Source of the DNA: Mycobacterium sp. HUMS_12744610
GTDB taxonomy: Bacteria; Actinomycetota; Actinomycetes; Mycobacteriales; Mycobacteriaceae
Reading direction: 5' to 3'
Assembly (NCBI RefSeq): GCF_041206865.1
Contig: NZ_JBGEDP010000001.1
Location: 4,030,001-4,094,000, forward strand
DNA: 64,000 nt
The number at the start of each line of letters is the position of its first letter. Position 1 is the first letter of the stretch. The position numbers and the translations under genes are program-made. A model generated the notes under the pieces. That model saw only the letters and a list, made by a program, of their open reading frames with translations, did no database searches and was not told where the DNA came from. Positions 1-7,635 of this stretch are shown here, piece by piece.

Positions 1-582
1 GCCGAAACCGGCGCGGCGCTGGAAGACAGCTACATCGAAATACTGCGGGCGGTCAAGGACGCCGTCAGCGTTCCCGTCGCAGTCAAGATCTCCCCGTTCT
101 TCAGTTCACCGGCACATATGGCGACCCGAATGGTGCAAAGCGGCGCCGACGGCCTTGTCCTGTTCAACAGGTTCTACGGCCCCGACATCGACCTCGAATA
201 CCTGAAACCGAGATCCGATCTTCGGCTCAGCACACCCTATGACATCCGGCTGCCGCTCCTGTGGATCGCGTTGCTCTCGCCGGTGTTGGACGCCTCGATC
301 GCCGCAAGCACCGGCGTGTGGACACCGGACGAAGTCGTCAAGTATCTTCTGGCCGGCGCCGACGTGACGATGACAACCTCGGCCCTGCTCGCCCACGGCC
401 CCGAACATGTCTCCACGCTGGTGGACGGCCTGCGCGACTGGATGCACAACCGGGGATTCGAGTCCGTCGCCGCCCTCAAGGGCCGGCTGGCCGCGGGCCA
501 GAATCCTGCCGACACAGCCGAACTCATGCGTGCCCAATATCACGAGATCCTGACCACCAACTACCCGGACATCGGGCGATGA
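1..582 (+). CDS. Dihydroorotate dehydrogenase-like protein, 5' end outside the window
   Basis: The reading frame is open from the first base and ends at TGA 580-582, giving the last 193 residues. The visible part reads as the C-terminal half of an FMN-dependent TIM barrel. VPVAVKISPFF is a beta strand carrying a flavin-contacting Lys, GADGLVLFNRFYGPD follows, and GADVTMTTSALLAHGP is the phosphate-binding end. The segment LSTPYDIRLPLLWIALL is typical of the stand-alone DHOD-like proteins rather than PyrD. The substrate is not known. The converging neighbour is narK, so the window gives no operon context. Confidence 0.8.
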   Translation, partial: AETGAALEDSYIEILRAVKDAVSVPVAVKISPFFSSPAHMATRMVQSGADGLVLFNRFYGPDIDLEYLKPRSDLRLSTPYDIRLPLLWIALLSPVLDASIAASTGVWTPDEVVKYLLAGADVTMTTSALLAHGPEHVSTLVDGLRDWMHNRGFESVAALKGRLAAGQNPADTAELMRAQYHEILTTNYPDIGR

Positions 583-619
583 CGGTCCGCGCCGCCTGGT
601 CGGCAGGCCACGCGCCCGG

Positions 620-1996
620 TTACAGCCCCTGTGCGGCAGGGGGCCTCACGTAGCGCGCCCAGGTCAGCAACGCGGCCCCGACATAGCACACCAGAAAGCT
701 GACGAATGCCGGGGTCTCGGTGTGGGTGCTCAGATAAGACTGCCGCAGCACCAGATTGGTCACCGTCGCGCCGAGTGCCCCGAGCGCACCGGCCAGCCCG
801 AGAACCGAACCCGACATGGCGCATTGCTGGTGCCGGCGTTGCTCCTCGCTGACATCCAGTGTGCGGCAACGCGCCGCGAAGACCGTCGGGATCAGCTTGG
901 ACACCGATCCCTTGCCCACGCCGCAAAAGATGAACAGCACGATGAACCCGGCGATGTAGCCGGCCGTCAGGATCGTCTTGGGGCCTCCGGGTCCGCCGAT
1001 CACGTCTTGGCGGCTGCTGACGCCGACCAGGAAGCCGCCGGCCGCGATCATGCCGGCAAGAGCGGCCAGGGTGACGCGGCCACCCCCGAGGCGGTCGCTC
1101 AACCAGCCCCCGATCACGCGTGCGACCGACCCCAGCAGTGGCCCCACGAAGGCGACCTCGGCGGCGTGCAACGACGCCTGCGCATGGCTTTGCCCGCGGG
1201 CCAACAAGTTCAGATGTATCACCTGGCCGAAGGCGAAGGCAAAACCCAGGAATGATCCGGAGACGGTCACGTAGAGCAACAAGATTCCCCACGTATCGGG
1301 CATCGCGAGGGCGCTCCGCATGTCGGCCACCCTGATGGGCTGGGAGAAGTTATCCATGAACAGCGCCGCGCCGGCGCCGACGACGGCCAGCAGCACCAGG
1401 TAGATCGCGCACACCCAGTACGGTTCCCGGTGACCGGCGGCCGCCAGCACCAGCAGTCCGACCACTTGGACAGACGCCGCCCCCAGGTTGGCTATCCCCC
1501 CGGTGAGACCCAGCGCCAAACCCTTGAGGCGCTGCGGGTAGAGCACTTCGGCGTTGGCCAGCGCTGCCGCGTAATTGCCGCCACCCAATCCGGTCAAACC
1601 CGCGCACACCAGGTACGGCCACAACGGCAGGCCGGGATTGGCCAACAGCACCATCGCCCCGCTCGTGGGGATCAGCAGTATCAGCGACGAGAACGTCGCC
1701 CAGTTGCGCGCGCCGAACCTGGTGGTGGCCATCGTGTAGGGGATGCGCGCGACCGCACCGACCAGGGCTGCGGTGGCGCCCACCAGCAGCTTGTCGCTTG
1801 GCGTGAAGCCGTAGACGGCCTGCGGCATGAACAGCACCATTACCGACCACAGGTACCAGATCGAAAAGGCGACATGGGCGGTGGCGATCGACCAGACCAG
1901 GTTGCCGCGGGCGATGGCGTCGTTACCCGTGCGCCAGGCCGTGGCGTCTTCCGGGTCCCAATCCACTATGTGATGCGTATCAGCCATCCGGCCCAC
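620..1996 (-). CDS. narK: NarK-family nitrate/nitrite MFS transporter
   Basis: A 458-residue major facilitator with about 12 membrane helices. The nitrate-porter signatures are visible: a Gly-rich helix near residue 140 (CAGLTGLGGGNYAAALANAE) and a second one near residue 385 (FIFCGVGKGSVSKLIP), plus a conserved Arg in ARIPYTMATTRFGARN. It should move nitrate in or nitrite out across the inner membrane. Length and sequence fit the mycobacterial NarK3/NarU branch, but I cannot tell which paralogue. The start is at 1996 or at the in-frame ATG at 1987 (MADTHH). It lies 104 nt from cysH on the same strand, so co-transcription is possible. Confidence 0.9.
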   Translation of the reverse strand: MGRMADTHHIVDWDPEDATAWRTGNDAIARGNLVWSIATAHVAFSIWYLWSVMVLFMPQAVYGFTPSDKLLVGATAALVGAVARIPYTMATTRFGARNWATFSSLILLIPTSGAMVLLANPGLPLWPYLVCAGLTGLGGGNYAAALANAEVLYPQRLKGLALGLTGGIANLGAASVQVVGLLVLAAAGHREPYWVCAIYLVLLAVVGAGAALFMDNFSQPIRVADMRSALAMPDTWGILLLYVTVSGSFLGFAFAFGQVIHLNLLARGQSHAQASLHAAEVAFVGPLLGSVARVIGGWLSDRLGGGRVTLAALAGMIAAGGFLVGVSSRQDVIGGPGGPKTILTAGYIAGFIVLFIFCGVGKGSVSKLIPTVFAARCRTLDVSEEQRRHQQCAMSGSVLGLAGALGALGATVTNLVLRQSYLSTHTETPAFVSFLVCYVGAALLTWARYVRPPAAQGL

Positions 1997-2100
1997 CTTT
2001 CACCGCGGGTTTCGGCCGGGCATCCGTCACGTCGCTGGTTCGGGAGATATTGCGCGGGAACCCATCCAGCGCTCACCGCCGCAGTCCGTGCGCTACCCGC

Positions 2101-2820
2101 TCACGAAGCGTGCAGGCCGCATTCGACCTTCGCGTGTCCCGGCCAGCGCCCGCTGCGCGGGTCGGCGCCCGGCGCCGGCTTTGCGGTGCACGGGGCGCAC
2201 CCGATCGAGGGGTAACCCTCCTCGACAAGCGGGTTCACCAGCACGTTGCGCTCGGCGATGTAGTCGGCCATGTCCCGGTCAGACCACGCGGCCAGCGGGT
2301 TGACCTTCACCAGCTTGAACTTCTCGTCGAAACTGATCAACGGCGCGCCCGCACGTGTGGGCGCGTCGACGCGGCGCAATCCGGTCACCCAGGCCGAATA
2401 CCCGTGCAAAACTTTGGTCAGCGGGACGACCTTGCGCAGCCGGCAACATTCGTCGGAGTCGCGGGCAAACAGATCCTTGCCCAAGAGGGCGTCCTGCTCG
2501 GCTACGGTGTGCTCCGGTGTCACGTTGAGCAACCGGATGTCGTACGTGGTTTCAACCGCGTCGCGGGTGCCGATGGTCTCGGGGAAGTGATACCCGGTGT
2601 CCAGGAACAACACCGCCACACCCGGTCGCACCTCGGCGGCCAGGTCGATCAGCACCGCGTCCTGCATGTTGGACGCCACCACATAGCCGTCGGGGCCGAA
2701 GGTCGCGTCCGTCCAGCGCAACAGCTCGGTCGCCCCGGCGTCCGGCAACTCCAATGCGCCGCGTGCGGCTAACCCACGCAGTTCGGTTTCGGTAAAACGC
2801 CGTGACCCGTTCATCCCCAT
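2101..2820 (-). CDS. cysH: Adenylylsulfate (APS) reductase CysH
   Basis: A 239-residue assimilatory reductase that reduces APS to sulfite with thioredoxin. The [4Fe-4S] ligands of the APS-type enzyme are present as DECCRLRK near residue 122 and IGCAPC near residue 205. The catalytic Cys sits in the C-terminal ECGLHAS motif. The two cysteine pairs separate it from PAPS-specific enzymes, which lack the cluster. The ATG at 2814 is better placed after the GGAGG at about 2822-2826 than the ATG at 2820, so the true start may be two codons shorter. Confidence 0.95.
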   Translation of the reverse strand: MGMNGSRRFTETELRGLAARGALELPDAGATELLRWTDATFGPDGYVVASNMQDAVLIDLAAEVRPGVAVLFLDTGYHFPETIGTRDAVETTYDIRLLNVTPEHTVAEQDALLGKDLFARDSDECCRLRKVVPLTKVLHGYSAWVTGLRRVDAPTRAGAPLISFDEKFKLVKVNPLAAWSDRDMADYIAERNVLVNPLVEEGYPSIGCAPCTAKPAPGADPRSGRWPGHAKVECGLHAS

Positions 2821-2940
2821 GCCTCCGTCCGACGACTTGTGAAGTGTCCCAGCGCTATCAGATCATTCGAGCGGGTCCCGCGGTAGGGACCGAAGCCCCT
2901 TTCCTTTCGGGCGTGCGGCCTCAGGGCACGCCGATCGCAG

Positions 2941-3352
2941 TCAGCCCCGAAGGACGCGCCGGGGGCGGGTCACGCTCTCCTCGATGAACCGGTCGACCGC
3001 TCCGAAATAGGTGGGCGAGGCCGCCTTGCCGGCCAGTTCGGCTATGGCGCGTTGTTCGCCCAGAACGTCGGTGGCCCAGAGGTTCTCGGCCATGCGAGCG
3101 GCGTGTACGTCGAGTCCGGCCAGTAGCTCGGTGCATTGCGAACCTGCGACGACGGTACGGCGGGCCAACGTGCGCAGCGTGTCCCATTCGGCATGCCATG
3201 CGCCGTCGGGCCGCTCGTCGTGGGCCAACGCGGCGGCGGTGTGCAGGGTCGCGGCCAGCTGCGGCGCGGTGATGGCGGTCCGCCGGATCAGCACGGACAG
3301 CACCGGGTTTCGCTTGCGCGGCACCGAGGACGATCCCCCGCGGTGCTCACCC
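2941..3352 (-). pseudogene. pcaB: pcaB remnant (3-carboxy-cis,cis-muconate cycloisomerase, C-terminal part)
   Basis: The frame carries the fumarase/aspartase-superfamily signature GGSSSVPRKRNP, then a helical stretch ending VLRG, in all about 135 residues of a family that is usually 350-450 long. The N-terminal two thirds are absent. An in-frame TGA lies just upstream of the signature, so no normal start exists. Upstream sequence switches abruptly to pcaG in another frame, so a deletion joined the two genes. The original enzyme acts in the beta-ketoadipate pathway after protocatechuate ring cleavage. Confidence 0.8.
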
Positions 3353-3437
3353 GCCGGCTGCGGTCACCGGGGTAGGACAACCCGAGGTGCAGGAAGGGAC
3401 CCGCCGTTTGCCCTGGCGTGCGGCCGGGTTCAACCAT
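3353..3437 (-). pseudogene. pcaG: pcaG remnant (protocatechuate 3,4-dioxygenase alpha, first 25-30 codons)
   Basis: Starting at the ATG at 3437 the frame reads TPGQTAGPFLHLGLSYPGD, the typical N-terminus of the alpha subunit of protocatechuate 3,4-dioxygenase. It then runs into pcaB sequence in a different frame. The rest of the subunit is missing. Order and orientation (pcaH-pcaG-pcaB) match an ordinary pca operon that lost its middle parts. Confidence 0.75.
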
Positions 3438-3880
3438 CGTCGGTCCAGGTTCGGCCAGCACGATGTCCCAGCGGTAGCCGGTCGCGTACTCCGGTTCGGT
3501 GAGGTCGTGGTCGTAGCCGGCGATCAGCCGCCGGCGCGCGGCGGGGTCGATAACGGACCCGAGAATCGGGTCGAGGGCGCACGGCCCGCCCCGTCGAGCA
3601 GCCGACCGGCCACGGCGATGCGCTCCCCGATCGGCTCACCGGCATGGCCGGACGTCAGGTCGGCGTCGGCGGGATCGACGTCCCGCTCGCCGAAACACGG
3701 GGCCCCCGTTCGGCCCCTTCGGAGTCGACGGCGAGCGGGGGCCGCTGCGGGTGGCGCAGCGCCGTGCCCCGGTACGGCGGGTAGTCGAGCCGCGGCCGCG
3801 CGTCCCCCGCGGCTGCCCGGTGCTCGGCGGCGATGCCGGCCATCTCCGCCGTGATGTCGTCCTGCGAGACGCTCGGCGCT
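3431..3880 (-). pseudogene. pcaH: pcaH remnant (protocatechuate 3,4-dioxygenase beta), frameshifted, middle deleted
   Basis: Pieces of the beta subunit are readable in different frames. Near 3860-3690 are SQDDITAEMAGIAAEHR and LDYPPYRGTALRHPQRPP. Near 3700-3580 are FGERDVDPADADLTSGHAG and EPIGERIAVAGRLLDGAGR. Near 3570-3440 are DPILGSVIDPAARRRLIAG and EYATGYRWDIVLAEPGP. The central region with the Tyr/His iron ligands, expected between the second and third piece, is absent. A stop precedes the first piece and the frame changes at least twice. This cannot encode a working dioxygenase. Confidence 0.8.
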
Positions 3881-4009
3881 CATGAGCCGTGAGGCTACTC
3901 CCGCCCGACGCGGTGACAACCGTCCGCCGAGATAGGGCCTTGCGGCCCTTATCGGATCCGGCCCCGCCACGGCAACCTTGAGCGACAAGCTCCACCCGAG
4001 GTGACAACG

Positions 4010-4450
4010 ATGAACGCAATACTGGTCCGCCCAGACGGATTCACCGCAACCGAACTGACCCGCGCCGAGGCGATGCGCCTGCTGGCGAGCGTCAGCTACG
4101 GGCGCGTGGTGCTCAGCGTGGGCGCACTGCCGGCGATCCGCGCGGTCAACCATCTCATCGACGAGGGCCGGATCATCCTGCGCACCCGGTTGACCGCCCC
4201 CGCCTCCGGAACCCGGCGCGCCAACGCGCATTCGGGTCTGGTCGTGGCCTACGAAGCCGACGACCTCGACCCGGACCGGCACACGGGCTGGAGCGTCGTG
4301 GTCACCGGCATGGCGAAGACGGTCAGCGATCCCGGCGCCATCGCCCGCTACGAGCGCCTGCTGCGTCCGTGGGTCAACGAGGCCGACACGGTCGTCGCGA
4401 TCGAACCGCAGATCGTCACCGGCATGCGCCTCGCGCCCGACGGCGACTGA
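4010..4450 (+). CDS. Pyridoxamine 5'-phosphate oxidase-like FMN-binding split-barrel protein
   Basis: A 146-residue protein with the split-barrel pattern of small flavin-binding proteins: [19 protein letters not shown], then [18 protein letters not shown], then the dimer-interface strand [12 protein letters not shown]. The family binds FMN or F420 and often reduces or senses small molecules. The exact role is unknown. I chose ATG 4010 because GAGGTGA at 4000-4006 is well spaced for it. A GTG at 4001 would fall inside that ribosome-binding site. It diverges from the pca remnants and converges on the hemerythrin gene. Confidence 0.85.
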   Translation: MNAILVRPDGFTATELTRAEAMRLLASVSYGRVVLSVGALPAIRAVNHLIDEGRIILRTRLTAPASGTRRANAHSGLVVAYEADDLDPDRHTGWSVVVTGMAKTVSDPGAIARYERLLRPWVNEADTVVAIEPQIVTGMRLAPDGD

Positions 4451-4463
4451 CGGTCGCGGACCG

Positions 4464-4949
4464 CTACAGGGCCCGGACCAGCGCCGCCCGGCCCTTGGTC
4501 CGCAGCCGGTGCAGGGCAGAACCGCGGTAGCGCTCCATCATGGCGGCCATCTTGTCACCGAGTTCCTCGAGTTGGGCGTCGGTGAGCTCGACCTCGGGGG
4601 GAGCCGGGATCAGGTCGCGCTCCTCCTCGTCGGCGTGCGCCTCCAGGACGGTCTTGAACGAGTTCCACTCCTGCTCGTACCCGGGTGCGCTCTGCGGGGT
4701 CTTCAGCAGCACGGACAGCTGGTCGACCACCTGGCGATGTTCGGCGTGGGCGATCGCGATCAACCTGCTGGCCTTCTTGAGGGCCGGGTAGTACAGGTCG
4801 TCCTCGATGCGGAAATGGATGTCGAGCTCGATCAGCATGTCGTCGAAAAAGTCGTGCCGCTCTTGCGAATTCACCGGCGACCGGCTGATCTTGCCGCCCA
4901 GCCCCTTGAGCACGGTGTGGTGCTCCTTCAACACGTCATAGGCGTTCAC
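4464..4949 (-). CDS. Hemerythrin HHE-domain protein
   Basis: A 161-residue cytoplasmic protein with repeated metal-ligand positions of the hemerythrin four-helix bundle: EHHTVLKGL, the DIHFRIEDDLYYPAL helix, AIAHAEHRQVVDQL and LEAHADEEERDLIP. Such proteins hold a di-iron centre that binds O2 or responds to peroxide or NO. GTG 4949 is the start: GGAGGAG lies 5 nt upstream. The open frame continues further upstream, but that part lies inside the Rieske gene. It overlaps the end of the Rieske gene by 14 nt, so the two are translationally coupled. Confidence 0.9.
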   Translation of the reverse strand: MNAYDVLKEHHTVLKGLGGKISRSPVNSQERHDFFDDMLIELDIHFRIEDDLYYPALKKASRLIAIAHAEHRQVVDQLSVLLKTPQSAPGYEQEWNSFKTVLEAHADEEERDLIPAPPEVELTDAQLEELGDKMAAMMERYRGSALHRLRTKGRAALVRAL

Positions 4950-5928
4950 TTGGCTCCTCCCTCTCGAATCCCTCTCGAATCCCCGTCGCCCCGCGGACGA
5001 ACGACGTGGCCTCGCCGCGGACCTCGACCGTTCCGTCGACCAACCGGGCCTCATAGCACGGCAACGGGGCCGCCGACGGGCCCCGCAGCACCTCACCGGA
5101 TTCGGCCGAGAACCACGAGCCGTGCCAGGGGCACACGAGCCGGCCCCGGTCGACCCAGCCGTCGGCCATCGGAGCCGCCAGGTGCGGGCAGAACTCGCCG
5201 AACGCGGCGACCTCGTCGGGGCCGGTCCGGCACACCACCAGCCCCACACCGTCGACCTCCACCCGCACCGGTTTCCCGTTCAGCGATTCGGCGGGCAGCA
5301 CCGGTGTCCACTCCCTGGTGCGCAGCCGCTCGCCGGAGCGGTCGATGCCGATCCCGGACTCGAACACCAGGGCCCCGCCGAGGTAGCTGCCGGCGACGGT
5401 GATGCCGTAACCCAGCGCCGTCAGGGCGATGCCGCGGTAGTGACGGCCCCGGCGGCGGTCCCGCCAGGACTGGGCGTACAGCGCGGTCGCGGCCAGGTTC
5501 ACCAGGCCGTGTACCAGCCCCACCCGGCGGTCCTCCTCGTGGGTGTGCTGCCAGTCGGTGACGCCGGTGACGGCCGACCCGACGCTGGCCAGGATGCCCA
5601 CCCCCAGCGCGCGGCCCGCGAACCGCGCGGCGTCGCGGACCTCGCCGCGCCGCTGCCCCGGCAGCAGACTGAGGGCGTCCAGGGCGACGGTTGTGCCGAG
5701 CGCCCCGCTGGTCAGCGACGCCAACGGCGGGTGCGCCGGGTGCCCCAGCCACACGCCGTGCAGTGCGTTCGTGACCCCGTTGCGCGCCCCGCCCAGCCCG
5801 TTGTAGGCGAAGCTCAGCAGGTGCTCCAGCCGGTAGCTCGGCCGGTCCAGCCATTCCTGGCGCCCGATCGCGGACACGACCCGTTCTCCGAGTCCCTGCA
5901 ACCGGGCACTTCGTGTCCGACCAGCCAT
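4936..5928 (-). CDS. Membrane-anchored Rieske [2Fe-2S] protein with DUF2231 domain
   Basis: A 330-residue fusion. Residues about 60-185 form a hydrophobic DUF2231-type region with several membrane helices (HPPLASLTSGALGTTVALDA to LGYGITVAGSYLGGALV). Residues about 210-310 form a Rieske domain with both cluster motifs, CPHLAAP and CPWHGSWF, so all four ligands (two Cys, two His) are present. It probably passes electrons at the membrane. The downstream overlapping partner is a hemerythrin, suggesting one iron-based redox or O2/NO-sensing unit. The partner of the pair in electron flow is not shown by the sequence. Confidence 0.88.
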   Translation of the reverse strand: MAGRTRSARLQGLGERVVSAIGRQEWLDRPSYRLEHLLSFAYNGLGGARNGVTNALHGVWLGHPAHPPLASLTSGALGTTVALDALSLLPGQRRGEVRDAARFAGRALGVGILASVGSAVTGVTDWQHTHEEDRRVGLVHGLVNLAATALYAQSWRDRRRGRHYRGIALTALGYGITVAGSYLGGALVFESGIGIDRSGERLRTREWTPVLPAESLNGKPVRVEVDGVGLVVCRTGPDEVAAFGEFCPHLAAPMADGWVDRGRLVCPWHGSWFSAESGEVLRGPSAAPLPCYEARLVDGTVEVRGEATSFVRGATGIREGFEREEPSERL

Positions 5929-6205
5929 GCCACCAGCCCTTCCCGCCGAGAGACAGACGACGTTGCTCGAGGCAAAACCCGAGGATTACCTCGCGGTTAA
6001 TTTTTGCTCACACGCCTGACAGCCCTAACGTGACCACAGTAACGCCGGTCGCCCGTCTCTATCCTTGCCAACCACCTGTGAATTAGCCCAAATCATTCTT
6101 GTAAAAACCTGGCCACGCCGGATCGCGGCGATTGACCAGGACTGCGGGCTGCGGAATTCTACTGAACAGGAAGCTATTTCTGTAGCACAGACAAGGTGGG
6201 GCGCC

Positions 6206-7030
6206 GTGGCGGACGATCGCGCCCTCGACGACATCTGCGAAAACGTGCGCCGCGGCATGGTCCCCGCCCACATCTACAACGACACCGACCTGTTCGCGCT
6301 GGAGAAGGAGCGACTGTTCGGCCGCGCGTGGGTCTTTGTCGGGCACGAGTCGGAGATCCCTCAGGACGGCGACTACGTGGTGCGCCGGGTGCTCGACGAC
6401 TCGTTCATCATCGCGCGCGGTTCGGACGGCGAGGTGCGCGCCATGTTCAACATGTGCCTGCACCGCGGCATGCAGGTGTGCCGGGCGGAGATGGGCAACG
6501 CCTCCAATTTCCGCTGCCCCTACCACGGCTGGTCCTACCGCAACGACGGCCGGCTCACCGGCCTGGCGTTTCACCAGGAGGCCTACGGCGGCGACGACGG
6601 CTTCCCGCGAAGCGGCCAAACCCTGCTGCCGGCACCGCGTTTCGCGAGCTACAACGGCTTGCTGTTCATCAGTTTGGACCCGCACGCCGAACCACTCGAG
6701 GACTTCCGCGAGGACTTCAGGTTCTATCTGGACTTCTACACCCGGCAGAGCGTCGGCGGGGTGGAGTTGCGGGGGCCGCAGCGCTGGCGGATCAAGGAGG
6801 TCTGGTCGCCACGCCAGCAGCGGGTCGTCGGCGAGGACGGTTTCATGGTCTCGGCGGCCACCTGCTTTCCCAACCTCAGCTTCGTGCACAACTGGCCGAA
6901 ACTGCCCGCGGCGAGCCCGGAAAAGAGAACGTCCTGCCCTTCATCTCGATCCGGCTGTGGCAGCCTCTCAGCGCGAACGAGACGGAGGTGTGCTCGTGCT
7001 TCGCGGTGGACTCCGCGGCTCCCCCGCGGT
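6206..7030 (+). pseudogene. Aromatic ring-hydroxylating dioxygenase alpha subunit, internally deleted and frameshifted
   Basis: From GTG 6206 (preceded by AAGGTGGGG) the frame encodes a normal N-terminus with an intact Rieske motif (CLHRGMQVC and CPYHGWSYRNDG). After QRWRIK, near 6800, the sequence jumps to the far C-terminal part GFMVSAATCFPNLSFVHNWP. The region holding the mononuclear iron site (Asp, two His) is missing. Near 6905 the frame shifts, and the rest (ENVLPFISIRLWQPL, then FAVDSAAP and YKRDSY) continues in another frame until about 7030. The catalytic iron site is lost, so this is a broken gene. Confidence 0.85.
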
Positions 7031-7099
7031 ACAAGCGGGACTCCTATCCTTGTCGACGAGTCCGTCTTGCGGATGCAGAATCTGGCGGTGTTCCTGTGA
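7030..7099 (+). pseudogene. Ring-hydroxylating dioxygenase beta subunit, C-terminal fragment
   Basis: The last 20 or so codons before TGA 7097-7099 read ILVDESVLRMQNLAVFL. This matches the usual end of dioxygenase beta subunits (a strand of the form LD-x-x-VL-x-x-NL-x-x-FL). Nothing else of the beta subunit is present, so a deletion fused the end of beta to the damaged alpha gene. The next small gene starts inside its stop codon, as expected for the original operon order. Confidence 0.6.
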
Positions 7100-7320
7100 A
7101 CGAAACCATCACGGTCGCAAATGAATTCGCCGAAGTCGAGGTGCGGCGGGTGGACACCCGCAACGGCTCGCGGCTGCCGATCAGAGCCCTGCGAACCGGG
7201 CGCTCGATCAGCCTGGACGCGCTGGAACTCGAGGCGCTGACCCGGCAGAACGCCCGCACGCTCACGGCCATGGTCGGCACCTCCGGCGGCCCGCTGCTAC
7301 CGGACGAGGAGGGCAGGCCT
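7096..7320 (+). pseudogene. Small dioxygenase-operon protein, truncated
   Basis: GTG 7096 overlaps the preceding TGA (GTGA), the pattern of a coupled gene. The product starts VNETITVANEFAEVEVRRVD and continues to about residue 72 (LTAMVGTSGGPLLPDEE). It resembles the small proteins, sometimes named dihydrodiol dehydrogenase, found after dioxygenase subunits in mycobacteria; I am not certain of that. After about 7315 the frame enters DNA that codes for an IclR regulator on the other strand, so the original 3' end is lost. Confidence 0.45.
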
Positions 7321-7321
7321 C

Positions 7322-7453
7322 GCTCAGCCGGATCTGCGGCCGCCCGCCCAGCAGCAACAGCAGTTTCAGCGCGTTGTCGACCGACTCGATCGGATACTGC
7401 GGCACAAGGGAATCGGCCGTCGATCCGCCCGCCCGGTCACGCTTGTGCTGCAT
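7322..7453 (-). pseudogene. IclR-family regulator, N-terminal fragment
   Basis: From the ATG at 7453 the minus strand encodes about 44 residues including YPIESVDNALKLLLLLGG and RPQIRLSEA, the first helices of an IclR-type winged helix. The recognition helix and the whole effector domain are absent. It stops where the truncated dioxygenase-operon protein stops, so one deletion probably removed the end of both genes. IclR proteins often control such catabolic operons, so this was likely the local regulator. Confidence 0.65.
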
Positions 7454-7635
7454 GCGTCCACGGTAGTCGCTACGCCGCGCCGCAGAAACCCCAACCGCCA
7501 CGCCGGTCCGCGCCCGGGACTCTTCGTGCCCGCCTTCTAACGACAACCGCACGAGCGCCGGATTTGTCGCCATGAGGCGGGCGAAAGAAAGCGTCCGCCC
7601 CGCCGGAAGCCGGTGCGGCGACGAGACAGGGCCGC

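Noticed and set aside
5929..6205. Possible small gene between the Rieske gene and the dioxygenase remnant
   Set aside because: The only frame is an upstream extension of the dioxygenase frame, without a ribosome-binding site. The AT-richer sequence is more likely a promoter region.
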